Below, one piece after another: positions 58,115 to 64,000 of a stretch of DNA of 64,000 bases. The DNA lies in assembly GCF_050624435.1 (NCBI RefSeq), contig NC_134535.1, positions 124,731,731-124,795,730 on the forward strand, read 5' to 3'. A program made the position numbers and the translations under genes. The DNA is from Tenrec ecaudatus (taxonomy: Eukaryota > Chordata > Mammalia > Afrosoricida > Tenrecidae). The first letter of the stretch is position 1. Each line of letters starts with the position of its first letter. Under the pieces are notes generated by a model. The model was not told the origin of the DNA. It saw only the letters and a list, made by a program, of their open reading frames with translations, and ran no database searches.

Positions 58115-58745
58115 CTTTTCCCTCTCTTTTATTGTGGTGAAAATATACACACTGAAACACCTCCCAACCCAACTTCCACATTTTCAAAGCAAAGTTACTA
58201 ATCACATTGTTCAGGTTGTAGTAGTATTATGACTATTATTTTCCAGAATAATTCATCTCCATGATCATAAATACAATATGCTACCCTACCTCGCATCTGT
58301 GGTAATCATTAATAATCTTTGGCTTCTATACCTTTGCTTTGTTGTATAAGTGAGATCATGCAGTATTTGTCCTTTGATAGTTGATTCACTTCACTGTGCA
58401 TGTTTTAAAGGCTCATCCTTAAAAAAATAAAATAAATAAAACAAAAAAATTAAAATTAAAAAAAGGCTCATCCTTGTTGCAATATGCATCAGGATTTCAT
58501 TTCTTTGTGACTAAGTAATATTCCCTTGCATGTAAATGCCACCTTTTATTTATCCATTCGTCTGTGGAAACACTTCAGCTTTCCAATGATGTGGCTATTG
58601 TGAAAAGTGCTGCAGGAGCATCCAGGTACACATTTCCTTTTATGTTTCTGCCTTCCCTTCTGCCTGTAGGATTGCTGGGCCTTTTGGTCCCTCTATGTTT
58701 GATATCTTGAAGAACGACTAAACTGTTTTACACAGTCGCCACAAC
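58115..58745 (-). mobile_element. L1 LINE 3' end (minus)
   Basis: 'ttatttatccattcgtctgtgg', 'gtggctattgtgaaaagtgctgc', 'aggattgctgggcc' and 'gactaaactgttttacacag' are L1 3' blocks reversed. A short A-rich duplication ('aggctcatcctt' twice, 58410-58475) interrupts it. Confidence 0.8.
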
Positions 58746-58767
58746 CTCCTCCAATGTTGGTTATTGT

Positions 58768-59276
58768 GTTAGTCTAGGTACATTAGAGAAACAAATCCAT
58801 GGAAACTCATTTGTGTAATAGAGAGTTTTATATAAAGGTTAAGTGCGCATCAAGAAAAACATCCCAACCCAATGCTGCCCAAATCCAACATTAGCCCATA
58901 TGTCTGACACCAATTCACAAAGTCCTCCTCCATCTCACAAAACAGATGCAATGATGCCGACTGCAGGAGGAAAGCCAAATCAGTGAGTGTGTAAGCATCT
59001 CATAACTGGCAGGGGTCTCCACACAGCTGCTCCAGCACCCAGGGCTGCATTGGGGTAGGTCCATGCGGCTTCTCCTCAGGGATGTCTTGCAGGAAGTGAG
59101 CCTTGCTGGATGAAGCAGGGAACTGGCTAAGGCAGCTGCACCGTGGTCCAACCATCACAGAGCAAGAGACCCGAGAACTAGAAAGGCAAGGCTCACTGAG
59201 CCATTAATCTCTCTGCTTTTCAATTAACCCCACATGAGTTTATCGGCCAGGTTGGCACAATAAACTAACTACATCA
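58768..59276 (+). repeat. Interspersed repeat family 2 copy (plus, ~510 bp)
   Basis: 'tgttagtctaggtacattagag' through 'caggttggcacaataaactaac'. It is the plus partner of 35872-36378. Confidence 0.75.
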
Positions 59277-59977
59277 GTTACTTTCTGCCTTTTTTGTTTG
59301 TTTGTTTTCACTTCAAACATTATTTTCCTTTCTAGTCTGGTGAGGCATTAGGGGATAAAAAATCCTGCTTTCATGGAACTTACAATCCAGCAATCTCAAG
59401 AATGACAAAAGAAAAAAATATTTTGTTTTCCTTTGCTGCTTCTTACCCATTTGCAAGGTGATTGAATCTCTAGGTCTGTTTCTGGTGAGAAGTCGGCTTC
59501 CATCGTTAATAGGAAGAGTCATCTACCTTCATACGTTAAAGGAAACAGGGAAAGTAAGTCATCTTTAGATCTAGTATTTTTCGCAAGAAAGGAGAGATTC
59601 TGATCTATTTTCAATCTCTTGAAATTTCATTTCTCCGTCCTCACATAAAGGCGGCATCTATGTAGGCATCTTATTGAACTACACAATCTATCACCAACTT
59701 ACCCATAGTCATTTATTCTGAGAATGTCCAAATCCAAGTCCACCTGATTTGGTTGGAGGAAGGCGGGTAGGAACCTACAGTAGATGTTATGCAGGTTTTC
59801 ATCTGCTGCTTCTGTTCTGGCATCCAGGCGGCTGAAAAACCAAGCCTTTATTTCTCCACGGATTCCAGGGTCAAACAGCCACCCAAATCGAAAAAGCACT
59901 TTGTGGGTTTTTTTGGTTGTTGTTGTTATTGTTGTTTTTATCATGCCATTTTGATGGACTGAGTCATAGTGAACTCT
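59277..59977 (-). other. Unassigned; one exon-like minus-strand segment
   Basis: On the minus strand a frame ends at 59700 with ...RINDYG|gtaagt, a consensus-like donor. The frame upstream (to about 59935) is open with a non-repeat, protein-like composition (GIRGEIKAWFFSRLD...). No acceptor is convincing and I recognise no family. Confidence 0.25.
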
Positions 59978-60055
59978 CATAAGAACCCTGGTATATAGTG
60001 GATTGAGCATTGGGCTGCTAACCACAAGATTTGTGGTTCAAACCAATGCAATCTT
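59978..60055 (+). repeat. AfroSINE head fragment
   Basis: 'agaaccctggtatatagtgg' and 'gggctgctaaccacaagatttg', the tRNA-like 5' half only. Confidence 0.75.
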
Positions 60056-60767
60056 ATATACAGGGAGTCCCTCAGTTAGGAACATCTGACTTATGTACAC
60101 CTCCTACTTGCCTTTTATTTATTTAAGGAAAGACAAAATTTTATTAGGCATATTAGGTACAAAGTTGGGCAAGGGCTGACATGCCATCAAAGCTTTATCT
60201 GATCAAGGCTCTCCTACTTGCCCTTTAGTGTTAAAGAAATGTGCCCTCACTTTGAACGAGGGATTCCCATCCTGTATGTGCGAGGTCCTGCAAGGTGACT
60301 TGACTCAGATACAGGCCAATCCTTAGCAAAGAGACAGATTTATTTAGCGCCTGGGGCCCTGTAGGCTGAGACAGTGGCCATATATACTGTACAGAAATGA
60401 GGAATGGGTTTGGCTCCTCTGGGGTGGAAAATCCAGGCTTAGGTTTCTTGATTGATAGGCATCATAAAAGCTCCAGGTAGTCATTTTCAGAAGTCATCGT
60501 CTGTGGTTCCCTGATTCCTTTGAGGCAGTCACTGCCCTTGCATCCCTGGTTTCTGATAAAGGTGCCTTCTTCCCCTTTTGTGCAGAACTTTTTACTGGCC
60601 TTGGGGAAGAACTTTACAGGGTTGGCTCGGGAGGCAAACATGGAGGAGCTCTGGTTCTTAGCAGATTCGATCACGCCTTACAATTTCAAAGGAATTCTTC
60701 ATCACAATCATCTTCACTTGCGACACATGCACTTCTTAAAGGACTAAAGAGGCTTCAAACCTTCCCT
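60056..60767. other. Unassigned
   Basis: Contains an A-rich short repeat-like stretch (60125-60160). No gene or identifiable element. Confidence 0.35.
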
Positions 60768-60972
60768 TACACTAAAGTGAGACAAGGGCCTGCCATGGAG
60801 TCCCACGCCACCTCACAGGGCAGAGTAGTACTTCTCTCTAGGGTTGCAGAGACTATAAATCTTAACATACGCGGACAGGCATATCTTTTCCCGGCAAAGT
60901 TGCTGTTGAGTTTGAGCCTTGTGTTTAGCAACCCAACACATATGTAACCCACTACACTACCTGGAGGATTAT
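60768..60972 (-). repeat. AfroSINE (minus), diverged
   Basis: 'ctgccatggagtcccacgcc' through 'gtaacccactacactacctgg'. Confidence 0.7.
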
Positions 60973-62126
60973 TTAGTAAGGCTAAAAACACACCGAGGAG
61001 CAGATCTTTTGTGTAACCCGAGGACTATCTGTACTTAGGAAACAGATGTCTATATCTATTTTTATATTGTTTAAATAGCCTTCTGTTTCACGTCCTATTT
61101 GATACTTCTTTGCCTCTTGCTGCTGCTCTTACCAGCAGAGATGGTGTTGTCTTTGAGAATGTGATGTACTTCCCAGAAATGCTTTCTAAAGAAAATTCAA
61201 CAGAGTAGTAATGCAAGATAGTGGGATGCATGAGATTATCCAATCATGGTTTGGGTATGATTCTCCCCGACCCACCCCCATCCCAGACTTTATAACTTAA
61301 GGACTCCCAAAGGGCTGGGAGTCCTTTAGATGCCATTATAGCCATGAGTTGGTGATTTCCCTCATCTGCTGCCTGTGAATCAAAGCATAAGCTGTCCTAC
61401 CGTAGCTTTTTATTTGTAAGAAGGTCACATTAAAAGAGTAATAGTATAGTACAGTACATACATAAACAAGTGTTTATTATAAATATCAAGAATATATATA
61501 TATTATAAATTATATATGTACTGTTTTAGGGGACAAATGAGATCTCAAGTTCAAATAAAATGTATAGAGAGCCATTTACTAAGTCTTAAAAAGACCAAAA
61601 GAAGACAAATCATCCAGATGAGGATGATAATAACCCAAGACTATAATGGTATCTAAATGATAAAGTCTGGGGTGGAGGTGGGAGGGGGTTGAGGGTTGAG
61701 AATCAACCCTAAATCACGAGTGGCCACAGATCAATCCATCACAGTCACAGGCAGGATTACAGAAGCAGGAAAGGAGCCATGCGTGGGATATGTACATTGT
61801 TATCGATGAGAAAAGTTGACAGGGCAGAATTGGTTGGTGCCTGGGTCTACAACTCCTTGGTCAAGGTATGATTCAAACCATTTGACCATACCCCCCAGAT
61901 TACCACTAAGAACACACCCCGGCAAGCTCCTGAGGGCAAGGTTAACACTCCCTGGGCAGGCCAGGGGAGTAGCAGCAAATTGCTTTCAAAGGCACTCAAG
62001 CCTTTTAAATTGTCAGGGAACAGATAGATACTCAATGGAGGTTTGATTTATGTACTCGAAATGTATTTGAGGCTCCCTCTGGAAACTGTAGCCTTCCAAA
62101 AACAAGTGCTTAGAACTTAAACTCTA
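60973..62126. other. Unassigned, includes AT microsatellite
   Basis: TA-rich 61490-61520. No gene or named repeat was recognised. Confidence 0.35.
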
Positions 62127-62141
62127 ATACAGCACACATAT

Positions 62142-62223
62142 GTTTTATACAATTGATGTATGTATCTGCATGGATTGTGAAAAGCATTGTATGAGCCCCT
62201 AATAAAATGTTTTAAAAATATAT
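62142..62223 (+). repeat. Retroposon family 1, 82 bp insertion with 15 bp TSD
   Basis: ATACAGCACACATAT at 62127-62141 and 62224-62238 flanks 82 bp of pure 3' end ('acaattgatgtatgtatc' ... 'cccctaataaaatgttttaaaa'). It is the shortest copy in the window. Confidence 0.93.
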
Positions 62224-62250
62224 ATACAGCACACATATTCCACCTGGAAT

Positions 62251-62694
62251 TTCATACCTGCATTTCCTTTTGGGGTGGTTACAAAATATGTCAGCTTGCA
62301 AAGGGGTGGAGTCTAGCCTGTTCATCAGTTTACAGCTTGATGACCTCATTTGGAGGCTCAAAGGAGATAAATGGCTCTCTGGAGGGCAGACACACACTCT
62401 CTGCTTCCTCTTTCTGCTGACAAGCCACATGGAGCTACAGTGATGCAGAGACCCATGCCAACATTGAGATGCTTCCATCACCACTGGATCCCCAAGAGTT
62501 TCCAGCCACTGGCCTGTGATCTTCCTGCATTCAGTGTAATTGCATGGCTGTGTAAGTCTAAAGAGGAATTTATGGATTAGTTTTGACATGTGGGGTAATG
62601 TCGGATTTATGGACTTGATCTGGACAAATCTTTCTTATACACATATGAGTCTCCCTGAATTTTTTTCTCTAGTCTACCTGGACTAACACACCTT
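62251..62694 (-). repeat. Interspersed repeat family 2 copy (minus)
   Basis: 'tcatacctgcatttcctttt' region, then 'gtctagcctgttcatcag', 'ggatccccaagag' and the end 'ttctctagtctacctggactaac'. Confidence 0.65.
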
Positions 62695-62726
62695 CCTTAG
62701 AGTAGCATCTGATTCCTAGGGGGAAT

Positions 62727-63698
62727 TTTTAAAAATCATTTTATTGGGGACGTGTATAATTCTTATCACATTCCATCCATCCATCCATTGTGTCAAGCAC
62801 ATTTATACATTTGTTGCCATCATCATTCTCAAAGCAGTTGCTTTCTACTTGAACCCTTGGTATCAGTGCCTCATTTTCCCCCTCCCTCATGAACCCTTCA
62901 TAATTCATAAATGTTTATTATTTTGTATATCTTACACTGTCCAACGTCTCCCTTCACCCACTTTCTGTTGTCCTTCTCCTAGGGAGAAGGTTATATGTAA
63001 ATTCTTGTAATCAGTTCCCCCTTTCTACCCCACCTTCCCTCCACCCTCCAAGTATCGCCACTCTCACCACTGGTCCTGTAGGAGTCATCTGTCCTGGATT
63101 CCCTGTGTTTCCAGTTCCTATCTGTACCTATGTACATCCTCTGGTCTATCCAGATTTGTAAGGTAGAATTGGGATCATGATAGTGGGGGGAGGAAACATT
63201 TAAGAACTAGCTGAGAGTTGTATGTTTCATCATTGCAACCCTGTACCCCGACTGGCTTGTCTCCTCCCCGCAACCCTTCAGTAAGGGGATGTCCAGTTGC
63301 CTACAGATGAACTTTGGATCTCCACTCTGCACTCACCCTCCTTTACAATGTTATGATTTTTTATTCTTTGATGCCTGATACCTGATCCCTTTGACACCTC
63401 GTGGTCACACAGGCTGGTGTGCTTCTTCCACATGGACTTTGTTGCTTCTGAACGAGATGGTATCTTTTGATACCTGGGCACCATCAGCTTTCTTCACTAC
63501 ATTTACTTATGCATTCATTTGTCTTCAGTGATCATAGCAGGAAGGTGGGCACCCACTGATATGATTTTTTTGTTCTTCGATGTCTGATACCTGGTCCCTT
63601 CTACACCTCGTGGTCACACAGGCTGCTGTGCTTCTTCCATGTGGGCTTTGATGCTTCTGAGTATAGATAGCTGCTTGTTTAACTGCAAGCCTTTAAGA
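62727..63698 (-). repeat. Retroposon family 1, ~970 bp copy with 12 bp TSD (minus), tandem internal unit
   Basis: CCTAGGGGGAAT at 62715-62726 and 63699-63710. The 3' end 'aaaaatcattttattggggac' leads to two internal units, the second cut off at the insertion's 5' end (about 63345-63550 and 63555-63698). Confidence 0.92.
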
Positions 63699-63860
63699 CC
63701 TAGGGGGAATCTTAAACGTTGTTCATGTATATTGATTGTTAAACCATCTTCCTATTGTCTTTAATCTCCTTTTACTCAAAATACTTTTAAAACTGGGAAG
63801 GTAGAGTGAGCAGATATTGAGAGCACTATATACTAAGCTCACTTAGGTAAAATAAATATT

Positions 63861-63916
63861 TTATATATAGATAGATATAGAGATGATATAGATAGATATA
63901 GAAATAGATATAGATA
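63861..63916. repeat. (GATA)n-type microsatellite
   Basis: A run of imperfect GATA/TATA repeats, ending in 'acacacac' and an A run. Confidence 0.88.
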
Positions 63917-64000
63917 CACACACAAAAAAAAAACAAAACACAAGTAATACTCCAAGAAGGGTTAAGGTTAAGAAGATTTGGCCTCCCAGGGTTTGCCAAG

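Overview
This is a mammalian nuclear window, and the repeats point to Afrotheria. It carries many tRNA-derived SINEs of the elephant/tenrec/aardvark type (AfroSINE), RTE (BovB-type) LINE pieces and L1 pieces. One very abundant retroposon family has a sense strand ending in AATAAAATGATTT plus an A-rich tail. I cannot fix the species from sequence alone. There are no bacterial features.

The host genes are two tandem, same-strand (minus) C-type lectin receptor genes of the CLEC4 cluster type (CLEC4C/CLEC6A/CLEC4A group). The right-hand gene (46476-57839) is complete. Six coding exons of 28, 102, 105, 146, 116 and 142 bp join with consistent phases and good splice sites into 212 codons plus a stop, with a short cytoplasmic tail, a TM anchor, a neck, and a CTLD bearing EPN and WND motifs. 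The left-hand gene has exon 1 (8120-8147), exon 2 (7455-7556) and an exon 3 homologue (662-761). Its CTLD exons would lie before base 1, and its exon 3 is frame-disrupted. Intron 1 is nearly identical between the two genes while exon 2 is only about 80% identical.

Layout: 1-8147 is the 5' half of the left lectin gene, its intron 2 inflated by retroposons. 8148-46130 is intergenic and mostly mobile elements. It includes a four-level nest (11760-17970: an RTE LINE, then a plus-strand retroposon inside it, then a second retroposon and a pogo-type DNA transposon inside that). It also holds two intergenic mariner/hAT relics, a decayed gammaretrovirus-like ERV on the minus strand (about 34.0-36.8 kb) and a near full-length copy of the abundant retroposon (41690-43908). 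46130-57839 is the intact lectin gene, with a second mariner and a retroposon inserted exactly at the exon 4 splice donor. 57840-64000 is the 5' flank and further repeats.

The abundant retroposon is the main unexplained element. I count about 20 copies covering roughly a quarter of the window. It reaches about 2.3 kb, has no conserved ORF, is variably 5'-truncated and is flanked by 8-17 bp target-site duplications. Three times a copy has landed inside another copy of itself. I call it 'retroposon family 1' because I cannot name it. All identities are by eye.
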